Shown in pieces: positions 57,097 through 64,000 of a DNA stretch of 64,000 nucleotides (position 1 is its first letter; the number at the start of each line of letters is the position of its first letter). Source of the DNA: Paractinoplanes abujensis (GTDB lineage: Bacteria; Actinomycetota; Actinomycetes; Mycobacteriales; Micromonosporaceae); NCBI RefSeq assembly GCF_014204895.1, contig NZ_JACHMF010000001.1, forward strand, positions 7,316,001-7,380,000. Reading direction: 5' to 3'. The notes under the pieces were generated by a model, which was not told the origin of the DNA, searched no databases, and was given only the letters and a program-made list of their open reading frames with translations. A program made the position numbers and the translations under genes.

Positions 57097-57259
57097 AGCC
57101 GCCACCGCGCGACACTCCCACCGTCGGCGCCACGAGGATGCCAGGGCTGTCCGGCGGTCAAGCCGGTGCTGCCGCGGCACCCGTACCGGACCTGGGTGGA
57201 GGTGCCGGCCCGATCCGTTTGCGTCGACTCCGGCTGGGGCCAGGCCGATACGCCGCCTT

Positions 57260-58477
57260 CTATCGCAGGTCTGCGGTCACCGACGTGTCGGCCCGGATGG
57301 CGGCGGCCCGGCGTTCCCGTGGTGGCCCCGCCCACAGGTGCAGGCCCGCGGCGGCCGCGCCCAGTGCGCCCACGACGAGCCAGTGGGCGTCGCCCAGGAA
57401 TTCCAGGCCGGCGCCGCCCAGGGCGGGGGCCAGGAACGACGCGGCGGGGAAGGTCAGAAAGAACACCGCCTGGTAGCGGCCGCGCAGCGCCAAGGGGGCC
57501 AGCTCCGAGTTGATCTCGGCGTTGGGTGGAGCGGCCAGCATGCTGCCGACCGTCCAGATCACCGCGGCCAGCAGGTAGACGGCGAGGTGGTCGGCCACCA
57601 CCAGCAACCCGAATCCGAGGCCGTCGACGAGCAGGGCCAGCGCGAGCACCCGATGTTTGCGGCGGCCGTCGATCAGCCGGGGCACGAAGAGTTGCCCGAG
57701 CACGATCAGCGCCCCGCCGAGGGCGACCACCGAGCCGTACGCGGACGGGGACAGTCCGTCGGCGTGCATGGCCAGCGGGACGATGGTCTGGCTCTGGGTG
57801 TAGATCAGCGCCTGGATCAGGGTCAGCGCCACGAAGACCAGGAAGATCCGGTCTTTCAGGACGGTGCCGAACCCGGCCCGGGTAATGGTGACCGGGCGGC
57901 GCAGGGTCTCCGGCACCTTCCAGGCGATCAGCAGGCCGGTGACCAGGGTGCACGTCGCGTCGATGAGGAACAGGCCCAGGTAGCTCCACTGGGCGAGCAG
58001 CCCGGCCAGCAGCGAGGCCCCGGCCAGCCCCAGGTTGAGCGCCCAGAACTGCAGGTTGAAGGCGCGCGAGCGGTTCTCGGCGGGGGTCACGTCGATGATC
58101 GCGGCCACGAACGCCGGGCCGGCCATCGACTGGGCCACCCCGAGCAGGGTGCAGAGCACCGCGATCAGCACGAGTTCGCTGCTCAGGGCCAGGGCGACCA
58201 GCGCCGCGACGGTGCCGAAGTGCGAGGCCAGCAGCGTACGGCGACGGCCCCAGCGGTCGGTCAGGACGCCCCCGGCCAGGGTCCCGGCCAGACCTCCGAT
58301 CCCGTAAGTCCCCACGATGAGCCCCGCCTGCGCGGTCCCGGCGCCGCGCTGCGAGGTCAGGTAGAGCGAGAGGAACAGGATCGCGAAACCGCCGACCTTG
58401 TTGATCAGCAGGCCGGTCCAGAGATACCAGTACGTGGCGGACAGCCCGCCGGCCGTGTCACGCAGCCATGCCCGCAC
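57260..58477 (-). CDS. Major facilitator superfamily transporter
   Basis: A 405-aa protein with about 12 membrane segments. The MFS motif A between TM2 and TM3 is LAGGVLTDRWGRRRTLLAS. It is a clear paralogue of the adjacent transporter: both begin VRxW, then GLxxxxWxLWTGxLINxxGxF, and share [20 protein letters not shown] segments. I chose the GTG at 58477 by that alignment, with GGGAG upstream. The substrate is unknown; drug efflux is plausible. Confidence 0.85.
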   Translation of the reverse strand: MRAWLRDTAGGLSATYWYLWTGLLINKVGGFAILFLSLYLTSQRGAGTAQAGLIVGTYGIGGLAGTLAGGVLTDRWGRRRTLLASHFGTVAALVALALSSELVLIAVLCTLLGVAQSMAGPAFVAAIIDVTPAENRSRAFNLQFWALNLGLAGASLLAGLLAQWSYLGLFLIDATCTLVTGLLIAWKVPETLRRPVTITRAGFGTVLKDRIFLVFVALTLIQALIYTQSQTIVPLAMHADGLSPSAYGSVVALGGALIVLGQLFVPRLIDGRRKHRVLALALLVDGLGFGLLVVADHLAVYLLAAVIWTVGSMLAAPPNAEINSELAPLALRGRYQAVFFLTFPAASFLAPALGGAGLEFLGDAHWLVVGALGAAAAGLHLWAGPPRERRAAAIRADTSVTADLR

Positions 58478-58519
58478 CCGGAACTCCCGCAATAGGCAAC
58501 CGTCTTAACTGATCGGACG

Positions 58520-59809
58520 TTACCTGGCGGGCAGCTCGGCCGGAGCGTCGGCCACCGGCTCGGCGACCGACGGGACGGGCGCGGGCGGCTCGAAGGTCGT
58601 AGCCGGCGCGAGCTGCCGCATTCGCCGCTGCCGGCTCGGCCCGGCCATCAGATGACCGGCCGCGACCAGCGCGCACACGAGGAAGCAGCCGATCCACAGG
58701 GCCGTGTTGCCCAGGTGTTCCTGGGTCAGGCCGCCCATCACGGGGGCCAGCGCGGTGCCGGCCGACCAGCTGAGCGAGTTGAGCCCCTGGTAGCGGCCGC
58801 GCATCGAGGCCGGGGAGAGGGCGGCGACGGTGGTCGCGTTGCTGGGCGACTGAATCATCTCGCCGAGCGTCCAGATCACCACGCTGAGCGCGAAGAACCA
58901 GGACGCGTGGGCGAACGCGGTGAGCCCGAAGCCCACGCCGATGATCAGCGAACCGAGCGCGAGCACCCGGGCCGGGTCGCGGCCGCCGATCAGCCGGGGC
59001 ACGAACAGCTGCCCGAGCACGATGAGCACGCCGTTGACCGCGATCACCCAGCCGTACGTCGCCGCCGACAGGCCCTCGGCAGTCATCGCGATCGGCAGCG
59101 TCGACATGTGCTGCATCATCACGGCGATGCCGCCCAGCGAGACCAGCAGATAGGCCATGAAGACGCGGTCGGTCAGCACGGCGATCATGCCGCCCGAGTG
59201 GCGGGGCCGGGAGTCGCCGGGGGATCGGGCGGGCCGGGTCTCGCGGATGAAGATCAGGCAGATGACGGCGGTGACCAGGGTCGTGCCCGCGTCGACGACG
59301 AAGAGCAGCAGATAGTCGACCTTGGCGGCGAGCCCGGCGCCGACCGCGGAGAGCGCGAAGCCCAGGTTGATGGCCCAGTAGTTGAGCGAGAAGGCCCGCA
59401 CCCGGTCGGCCTCGGGCACGACGTCGACCATCATGGCCGAGAAGGCCGGCCGCACGGCCTCGCTGAACAGGCCGAGCGCGAAGGTCGCGACGAGGATCTG
59501 GGGGTAGTGCTGGGCGAAGCCGAGCGCCAGCATGAGGGCGGCCGCGCCGAACTGGGCGGTCAGCATGGTGGGTTTGCGGCCCCAGCGGTCGGCCAGCACG
59601 CCGCCCAGCGTCGTGCCGAGCGCGCCGCCGACGCCGTAGAGGCCGATGACCAGGCCGGCCTGGCTCTGCGAGAAGTGCCGGTCGGCGGTCAGGTAGATGG
59701 CCAGGAAAATGACCACGAACGAGCCCAGGCGATTGATCAGCGTGCCGGTCCAGAGCAGCCAGAACTGCCGGGGCAAGCCCCCCACGGCCTGGTCGAACCA
59801 AACCCGCAC
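58520..59809 (-). CDS. Major facilitator superfamily transporter, paralogue
   Basis: A 429-aa, ~12-helix transporter. Motif A is [20 protein letters not shown]. The C-terminus has a ~45-residue Pro/Ala-rich cytoplasmic tail absent from its paralogue. The start is a GTG at 59809 with GGGGGAACG upstream. It lies 42 bp upstream of the second transporter gene in the same direction, indicating a tandem duplication and possibly co-transcription. Confidence 0.87.
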   Translation of the reverse strand: MRVWFDQAVGGLPRQFWLLWTGTLINRLGSFVVIFLAIYLTADRHFSQSQAGLVIGLYGVGGALGTTLGGVLADRWGRKPTMLTAQFGAAALMLALGFAQHYPQILVATFALGLFSEAVRPAFSAMMVDVVPEADRVRAFSLNYWAINLGFALSAVGAGLAAKVDYLLLFVVDAGTTLVTAVICLIFIRETRPARSPGDSRPRHSGGMIAVLTDRVFMAYLLVSLGGIAVMMQHMSTLPIAMTAEGLSAATYGWVIAVNGVLIVLGQLFVPRLIGGRDPARVLALGSLIIGVGFGLTAFAHASWFFALSVVIWTLGEMIQSPSNATTVAALSPASMRGRYQGLNSLSWSAGTALAPVMGGLTQEHLGNTALWIGCFLVCALVAAGHLMAGPSRQRRMRQLAPATTFEPPAPVPSVAEPVADAPAELPAR

Positions 59810-59943
59810 GTCGTTCCCCCGTAAGTAGCGCCGAGCCCTTATTCCCTTACAACCTAGGTGCCGCCGCAACCGGGTTTCCATGTGGTGGTCACCACTTCGG
59901 GGTCGCGGCCCGCGGGGAAAGGGCCTGCGGCAGGATGGAGGCC

Positions 59944-60690
59944 ATGACAGGGACTTTGGTGCTGCTGCGACACGGCAACAGCGAGTGGAACGCCAAGAAC
60001 CTCTTCACCGGCTGGGTCGACGTCGACCTCGACGCCAAGGGAGAGGCCGAGGCCCGCCGTGGTGGCGAGCTGCTGAAGGAGAGCGGCGTGCTGCCGGACG
60101 TGGTGCACACCAGCGTTCTGCGCCGCGCCATCCGGACGAGCGAGATCGCCCTGCACATCGCCGACCGCCACTGGATCCCGGTGAAGCGGTCGTGGCGGCT
60201 CAACGAGCGTCACTACGGCGCCCTGCAGGGCAAGGACAAGAAGCAGACCCTCGAGACGTACGGCGAGGAGCAGTTCATGCTCTGGCGCCGGTCCTACGAC
60301 GTGCCGCCGCCGCCGATCGAGGCCGGCTCGGAATACTCCCAGTTCGACGACCCGCGCTACGCCTTCCTGCCGTCGGAGGCCAAGCCCAAGGCCGAGTGCC
60401 TCAAGGACGTGCTGGTGCGGGCCCTGCCCTACTGGTACGACGAGATCGTGCCGGACCTGCGCGCCGGCAAGACGGTGCTGGTGGCCGCGCACGGCAACTC
60501 GCTGCGGGCCTTCGTGAAGCACCTCGACAGCATCTCCGACGAGGCGATCTCGAAGCTCAACATCCCGACGGGGATCCCGCTGCGCTACGACCTCGACGAC
60601 GACCTGCGCCCGCTCAAGCCGGGCGGCGAATACCTCGACCCCGAGGCGGCCAAGGAAGCGGCGGCTGCGGTCGCCAACCAGGGCCGCTAG
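59944..60690 (+). CDS. gpmA: 2,3-bisphosphoglycerate-dependent phosphoglycerate mutase
   Basis: A 248-aa glycolytic enzyme interconverting 3- and 2-phosphoglycerate. The phosphohistidine is His10 in [11 protein letters not shown]; the second His lies in [11 protein letters not shown]; the catalytic Glu is in [11 protein letters not shown]. The length is typical of the cofactor-dependent type. I chose the ATG at 59944, which has GGATGGAGG upstream. It is followed by a terminator and then phoU on the other strand. In mycobacteria this gene likewise lies just upstream of senX3-regX3. Confidence 0.97.
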   Translation: MTGTLVLLRHGNSEWNAKNLFTGWVDVDLDAKGEAEARRGGELLKESGVLPDVVHTSVLRRAIRTSEIALHIADRHWIPVKRSWRLNERHYGALQGKDKKQTLETYGEEQFMLWRRSYDVPPPPIEAGSEYSQFDDPRYAFLPSEAKPKAECLKDVLVRALPYWYDEIVPDLRAGKTVLVAAHGNSLRAFVKHLDSISDEAISKLNIPTGIPLRYDLDDDLRPLKPGGEYLDPEAAKEAAAAVANQGR

Positions 60691-60705
60691 AAAAGCTGGA
60701 CGGCA

Positions 60706-60740
60706 AGAGGCCGGGACGCCCCCGTGGCGTCCCGGCCTCT
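60706..60740. terminator. Perfect hairpin terminator between gpmA and phoU
   Basis: A 15-bp perfect stem AGAGGCCGGGACGCC (60706-60720) with its complement at 60726-60740, loop CCCGT. It serves the convergent gpmA and phoU genes. Confidence 0.88.
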
Positions 60741-60763
60741 GCGCGACCAGGCGAGCGACTGGC

Positions 60764-61417
60764 TCAGCTCTGGTCGCCCACCGGCTCTCCGGTGATCAGG
60801 TACACGAGCTGCTCGCCCACGTTGACCGCGTGGTCGGCGTACCGCTCGTAGAAGCGGCCCAGCAGCGCGCCGTCGATCGCGGTCTCCGCGCCGTACGGCC
60901 AGTCGTCGTCCAGCATGATTTTGAAGAGCTTGCGCTCCAGCTCGTCGATCTCGTCGTCCTGGTGCTCCAGCTTGGCCGCCAGCTCGGCGTCGGGCTTGGC
61001 CAGCAGGTTGGCGATGCTCTCGGCCATCTGGTCGGCCACCTCGGCCATGCCCTGGAAGACCGGGCGCAGCTCGGCCGGCACGGCGGGCGACGGGTGCCGC
61101 CGCTTGGCCGTCTTGGCCACGTGCTCGGCCAGGTCGCCCATCCGCTCCAGGTCGGCCGAGATGTGCAGGGCCGTGATGACCATCCGCAGGTCGGAGGCGA
61201 CCGGGGCCTGCCGGGCGATGGTGTCGGCCACCTTCGCCTCGACCTGGCTGTTGAGCTCGTCGACCTCGTGGTCGCGCTCGATGACGGCCTCGGCCGCCTT
61301 GAGGTCGGCGGTGAGCAGGGCCTTGGTCGCCTTACGCATCGCCTCTCGGACGGCCTCCGCCATGGTGACCATCAGGCGGCTGACCTCGTTGAGATCGGCC
61401 TGAAACTCCTCGCGCAT
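60764..61417 (-). CDS. phoU: Phosphate-signalling protein PhoU
   Basis: A 217-aa helical-bundle protein that dampens the phosphate two-component response through the Pst transporter. Two PhoU repeats are seen with metal-binding-type motifs (DLERMGDLAEHVAKTAKRR and GRFYERYADHAVNVGEQLVY). I chose the ATG at 61417 with GGACGAGGAC upstream; an earlier in-frame start adds an unrelated leader. It is divergent from senX3 with a PHO-box-like repeat between them. Confidence 0.95.
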   Translation of the reverse strand: MREEFQADLNEVSRLMVTMAEAVREAMRKATKALLTADLKAAEAVIERDHEVDELNSQVEAKVADTIARQAPVASDLRMVITALHISADLERMGDLAEHVAKTAKRRHPSPAVPAELRPVFQGMAEVADQMAESIANLLAKPDAELAAKLEHQDDEIDELERKLFKIMLDDDWPYGAETAIDGALLGRFYERYADHAVNVGEQLVYLITGEPVGDQS

Positions 61418-61507
61418 GTCCTCGTCCCGGGGTTCGGTGGGGCCGTCCCGTAGCGGGGGCACGACCTTGGGCTGGTCTACAAACTATGCGGGCCTGGCGG
61501 CGCTCTC

Positions 61508-61545
61508 GTGAACAGCGATGAACGACGCCGGGCGCAGTGGTGAAC
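61508..61545. promoter_or_regulatory. PHO-box-like direct repeats between phoU and senX3
   Basis: On the plus strand GTGAAC (61508), ATGAAC (61518) and GTGAAC (61540); on the minus strand these are GTTCAC/GTTCAT spaced by about 11 and 22, as in Streptomyces PHO boxes (GTTCACC at 11-bp steps). They lie 91 bp upstream of phoU and 72 bp upstream of senX3. RegX3 would be the binder. Confidence 0.6.
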
Positions 61546-61617
61546 ATTATTCGACACGCGCCCGGTTTGTCCGGATCATGGTAGTAGCCAGGTAAACAAT
61601 GACCCTACGATCGCACC

Positions 61618-62907
61618 GTGGACCTGGCGTACGGCATCCCGCTGATTCTCGCCGCGCTCGTCATCGGCGTGGCCGGGGGCGTGTTGATCACCCGTGCCCG
61701 CCAGTCGCCGAGGCCGGGCGAAAAGTCCCGAAACCGGCCGCACGAGGGGGGACGCGCCATAGACACCGACGAGCCGCATACCGGCAAGCAGGGCATGAAG
61801 GGGCTCGGTCGCAAGAGCCTCGACTCGCTGCGGGTCGGCGTGGTGGTTCTCGACGCTGAGGACCACCCGGTGCTGGTCAACCCGGCCGCGCGGGCGATGG
61901 GCCTGCTGCGTTCGGGCGGGGCGCCGGGCACGATCGCGGCCCACCCCATCCTGCGCACGCTGGCCGGCCAGGTGCGGCGCACGGGCGTACGGCGGGAAGT
62001 CGAACTCGACCTGCCCCGGGGCCGGGCCGGTGCCGCCCAGGCTCCGCTCGGGCTGCACCTGCGGGCCGTCGCGCTCAACCAGACGCACGTCGCGGTCGAA
62101 GCGGCCGACGTCACCGAGTCGCACCGGCTGGCCCGGGTCCGCCGTGACTTCGTGGCCAACGTCAGCCACGAGCTCAAGACCCCCATCGGCGCGCTCCAGC
62201 TGCTGGCCGAGGCGCTGCTCGACGCGACCGAGCTGCCCGCGGCCGACCCGGCCGAGGCGCAGAACGAGGACCTGCTGGCCGCGCGGCGGTTCGCCGAGCG
62301 CATCCACCACGAGTCGGCCCGCATGGGTCGTCTGGTCAGTGAGCTGCTCGAGCTGACCCGGCTCCAGGGCGCGGAGCCGCTGCCCACCCCCGAGCCGGTC
62401 TCGGTCGACTGGGTGATCGCCGAGGTGATCGACCGCACCCGCACCACGGCGTCGGCCAAGACGATCGAGGTCGTCTACAACGGCCCCAAGGGCGGCACGG
62501 TCTACGGCAGCGACAGCCAGGTCGCCACCGCGGTGACCAACCTGGTGGAGAACGCGATCGCGTACTCCGGGGAGGACACCAAGGTCGAGCTCACCCTGCG
62601 TCAGGACGACGACTGGGTCGAGATCGATGTGGCCGACCAGGGCATCGGCATCGCGCCCCACGACGTCGACCGCATCTTCGAGCGTTTCTACCGTGCCGAC
62701 CAGGCGCGTTCCCGCTCCACCGGCGGGACGGGCCTGGGGCTGGCGATCGTCAAGCACATCGCGACCAACCACGGGGGCCGGGTCAGCGTGACCAGCAGCC
62801 TGGGCGACGGCTCGACGTTCACTTTGCGCCTACCGGCACGACCCCCCGAAGCCCCCTTGCCGTTACCGACGGCAATTGAGATCGAGTCCGGTTCGGCCGG
62901 ACGCTAG
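61618..62907 (+). CDS. senX3: Phosphate-responsive sensor histidine kinase SenX3
   Basis: A 429-aa membrane kinase. One N-terminal hydrophobic segment (~5-26), a charged linker, a PAS-like domain (~65-165; LRVGVVVLDAEDHPVLVNPA), then HisKA with His184 (VSHELKTPIGALQLLAE) and the ATPase (NLVENAIAYS, DQGIGIAPHDVDRIFERFYR, GTGLGLAIVKHIATNHGG). The PAS-plus-one-region layout and the partner regX3 32 bp downstream match mycobacterial SenX3, which senses phosphate status through PstSCAB-PhoU. The start is a GTG at 61618. Confidence 0.94.
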   Translation: MDLAYGIPLILAALVIGVAGGVLITRARQSPRPGEKSRNRPHEGGRAIDTDEPHTGKQGMKGLGRKSLDSLRVGVVVLDAEDHPVLVNPAARAMGLLRSGGAPGTIAAHPILRTLAGQVRRTGVRREVELDLPRGRAGAAQAPLGLHLRAVALNQTHVAVEAADVTESHRLARVRRDFVANVSHELKTPIGALQLLAEALLDATELPAADPAEAQNEDLLAARRFAERIHHESARMGRLVSELLELTRLQGAEPLPTPEPVSVDWVIAEVIDRTRTTASAKTIEVVYNGPKGGTVYGSDSQVATAVTNLVENAIAYSGEDTKVELTLRQDDDWVEIDVADQGIGIAPHDVDRIFERFYRADQARSRSTGGTGLGLAIVKHIATNHGGRVSVTSSLGDGSTFTLRLPARPPEAPLPLPTAIEIESGSAGR

Positions 62908-62938
62908 TCCCGGCAACCGGAAGATGGAAGGAACCACA

Positions 62939-63622
62939 TTGGCCCGCGTGCTCGTGGTCGAGGATGAGGAGTCGTTCTCCGACGCCCTGTCGTACATGCT
63001 GCGCAAGGAGGGCTTCGAGGTGTCGGTCGCCCCGACCGGGACCTCGGCGCTGACGCAGTTCGACCGGACCGGTGCCGACATCGTGCTGCTCGACCTCATG
63101 CTTCCCGAGATGTCCGGCACCGAGGTGTGCCGTCAGCTGCGGCAGCGTTCCGCCGTGCCGATCATCATGGTCACCGCCCGGGACAGTGAGATCGACAAGG
63201 TCGTCGGCCTGGAGATCGGCGCCGACGACTACGTGACCAAGCCGTATTCACCGCGCGAGCTCGTCGCCCGGATCCGGGCCGTGCTGCGCCGTCAGGGCAC
63301 CGAGGCCGCTGAGGTCTCGACGCCGACGCTGGCCGCCGGGCCGGTCCGGATGGACGTCGAGCGGCACGTCGTCACCGTCGACGGCGCCGGCGTGCAGCTC
63401 CCGCTCAAGGAGTTCGAGCTGCTCGAACTGCTGCTGCGCAACGCCGGCCGGGTGCTCACCCGCGGCCAGCTGATCGACCGGGTCTGGGGCGCCGATTACG
63501 TCGGCGACACCAAGACCCTGGACGTGCACGTCAAGCGGCTGCGCTCCAAGGTGGAGCCCGAGCCCTCGGCGCCGCGTTACATCGTCACGGTGCGCGGCCT
63601 GGGCTACAAGTTCGAGCCCTAG
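62939..63622 (+). CDS. regX3: Phosphate-responsive response regulator RegX3
   Basis: A 227-aa OmpR-type regulator. The receiver has Asp9, Asp52 (LLDLMLPEMSG) and Lys (YVTKPYSPRELVAR). The winged helix has LPLKEFELLELLLRNAGRVL and VTVRGLGYKFEP. I chose the TTG at 62939 with GGAAGGAA upstream; an ATG at 62924 would add MEGTT. It would activate phosphate-starvation genes, including its own divergent locus through the PHO-box-like repeats. Confidence 0.95.
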   Translation: MARVLVVEDEESFSDALSYMLRKEGFEVSVAPTGTSALTQFDRTGADIVLLDLMLPEMSGTEVCRQLRQRSAVPIIMVTARDSEIDKVVGLEIGADDYVTKPYSPRELVARIRAVLRRQGTEAAEVSTPTLAAGPVRMDVERHVVTVDGAGVQLPLKEFELLELLLRNAGRVLTRGQLIDRVWGADYVGDTKTLDVHVKRLRSKVEPEPSAPRYIVTVRGLGYKFEP

Positions 63623-63631
63623 GCCGGCCCG

Positions 63632-64000
63632 CTACGACTTCGGGGGTGCGGCGGGCTCACGTCCGCCGCGCTTCTTGGGTCCCTCGGCCGCCGCGGTCGC
63701 TGGGTGCACCGCCACCACGCCGGCCTTGAGCCGGGCGTCGCACAGCTCGGCCAATTTCCCGTACGCCGGTTGGCCGATCAGCGCGATCAGCTCGGGCGCG
63801 TACGAGATGTACATGGGGTCGCTGCCCACGTGGGCCTCGGGCGACGAGGTGCACCACCAGTCGAGGTCGTGCCCGCCCGGCCCCCAGCCGCGCCGGTCGA
63901 ACTCGGCCAGCGTCGACTGCAGCACCTTCGACCCGTCCGGGCGCTTGATCCAGTCTTGTTCCCGGCGTACGGGCAACTGCCAGCACACGTCGGGCTTGTA
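63632..64000 (-). CDS. Uncharacterised protein, C-terminal part
   Basis: Open on the minus strand from the window edge to 63632: at least 122 codons with no start inside that must be the true one (the first residues read [20 protein letters not shown]). A conserved-looking core ([40 protein letters not shown]) is followed by a Lys/Ala/Pro-rich tail. I do not recognise the family. It is convergent with regX3, 9 bp away. Confidence 0.7.
   Translation of the reverse strand, partial: YKPDVCWQLPVRREQDWIKRPDGSKVLQSTLAEFDRRGWGPGGHDLDWWCTSSPEAHVGSDPMYISYAPELIALIGQPAYGKLAELCDARLKAGVVAVHPATAAAEGPKKRGGREPAAPPKS

Overview
The window is about 64 kb of very GC-rich actinobacterial DNA. Frequent GTG/TTG starts, ATGA/GTGA stop-start overlaps, mycothiol genes (mshA and a mycothiol-dependent-isomerase-family protein) and the mshA / ybjN / gpmA / phoU / senX3 / regX3 order place it in the high-GC Gram-positives. 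A complete-looking flagellum plus chemotaxis cluster with no L/P-ring genes (flgH, flgI) points to a zoospore-forming member of the Micromonosporaceae, most likely Actinoplanes or a close relative. I see no tRNA, rRNA, CRISPR array, transposase or phage gene.

Layout. 1-6771 is ordinary chromosome: a cut-off secreted PKD-type protein, a Pro/Ser/Thr-rich envelope protein, an EI24-family membrane protein, a LacI regulator with a GH1 beta-glucosidase and a perfect operator, an MDMPI-family protein, murB and a secreted CAP protein. 7118-15356 is the chemotaxis region: an orphan OmpR-type regulator, then cheA, cheW, an unrecognised 290-aa gene, cheB, cheR, two CheY-like receivers and two CheX-like proteins. 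15491-29084 (plus strand) encodes hook (flgD, flgE), motor (flbD/swrD, motA, motB, fliL), switch (fliM, fliN) and export gate (fliO, fliP, fliR, flhB, flhA), then a FlhF-like protein without a P-loop and a small membrane protein. fliQ is absent from its usual place. 29139-38438 (minus strand) is the basal-body/ATPase operon flgB-flgC-fliE-fliF-fliG-fliH-fliI-fliJ, a NlpC/P60-lytic transglycosylase fusion, and fliK. 38626-42186 (minus) holds the filament genes fliC, fliD, fliS and a fliT-position gene. 42456-46034 (plus) is flgN-flgK-flgL-fliW-csrA, followed by one chemoreceptor (46171-47715).

47825-64000 is mixed: PHP and SRPBCC proteins, a PAS histidine kinase, a DUF7455-type protein, a receiver-only regulator, a methyltransferase/SDR pair, then mshA-ybjN, an inserted block (HeH/SAP-repeat lysine-rich protein, a structured intergenic region, a GNAT, two MFS paralogues), and gpmA, phoU | senX3-regX3 with a PHO-box-like repeat between the divergent genes.

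How it works together. The clearest system-level signal is regulatory. Nine flagellar or chemotaxis transcription units carry upstream CT(C/A)A - 16 or 17 nt - (G/A)CCGA(A/T/C), the form expected of a FliA (sigma-28 type) promoter, and most follow a terminator. Direct repeats like GCAACCG-n4-GCAACCG lie next to two of these promoters and upstream of the receiver at 51503; they match the box I recall for the Actinoplanes response regulator TcrA. The fliC leader has a GGA-loop hairpin plus a GGA-containing Shine-Dalgarno, and fliW-csrA lie in the same locus, so flagellin is probably also controlled by a FliW/CsrA switch. CheA lacks a recognisable P2 domain and FliM lacks the N-terminal CheY-binding peptide, while two CheY-like and two CheX-like proteins are present, so the signal from receptor to motor may be wired differently from the enteric model.
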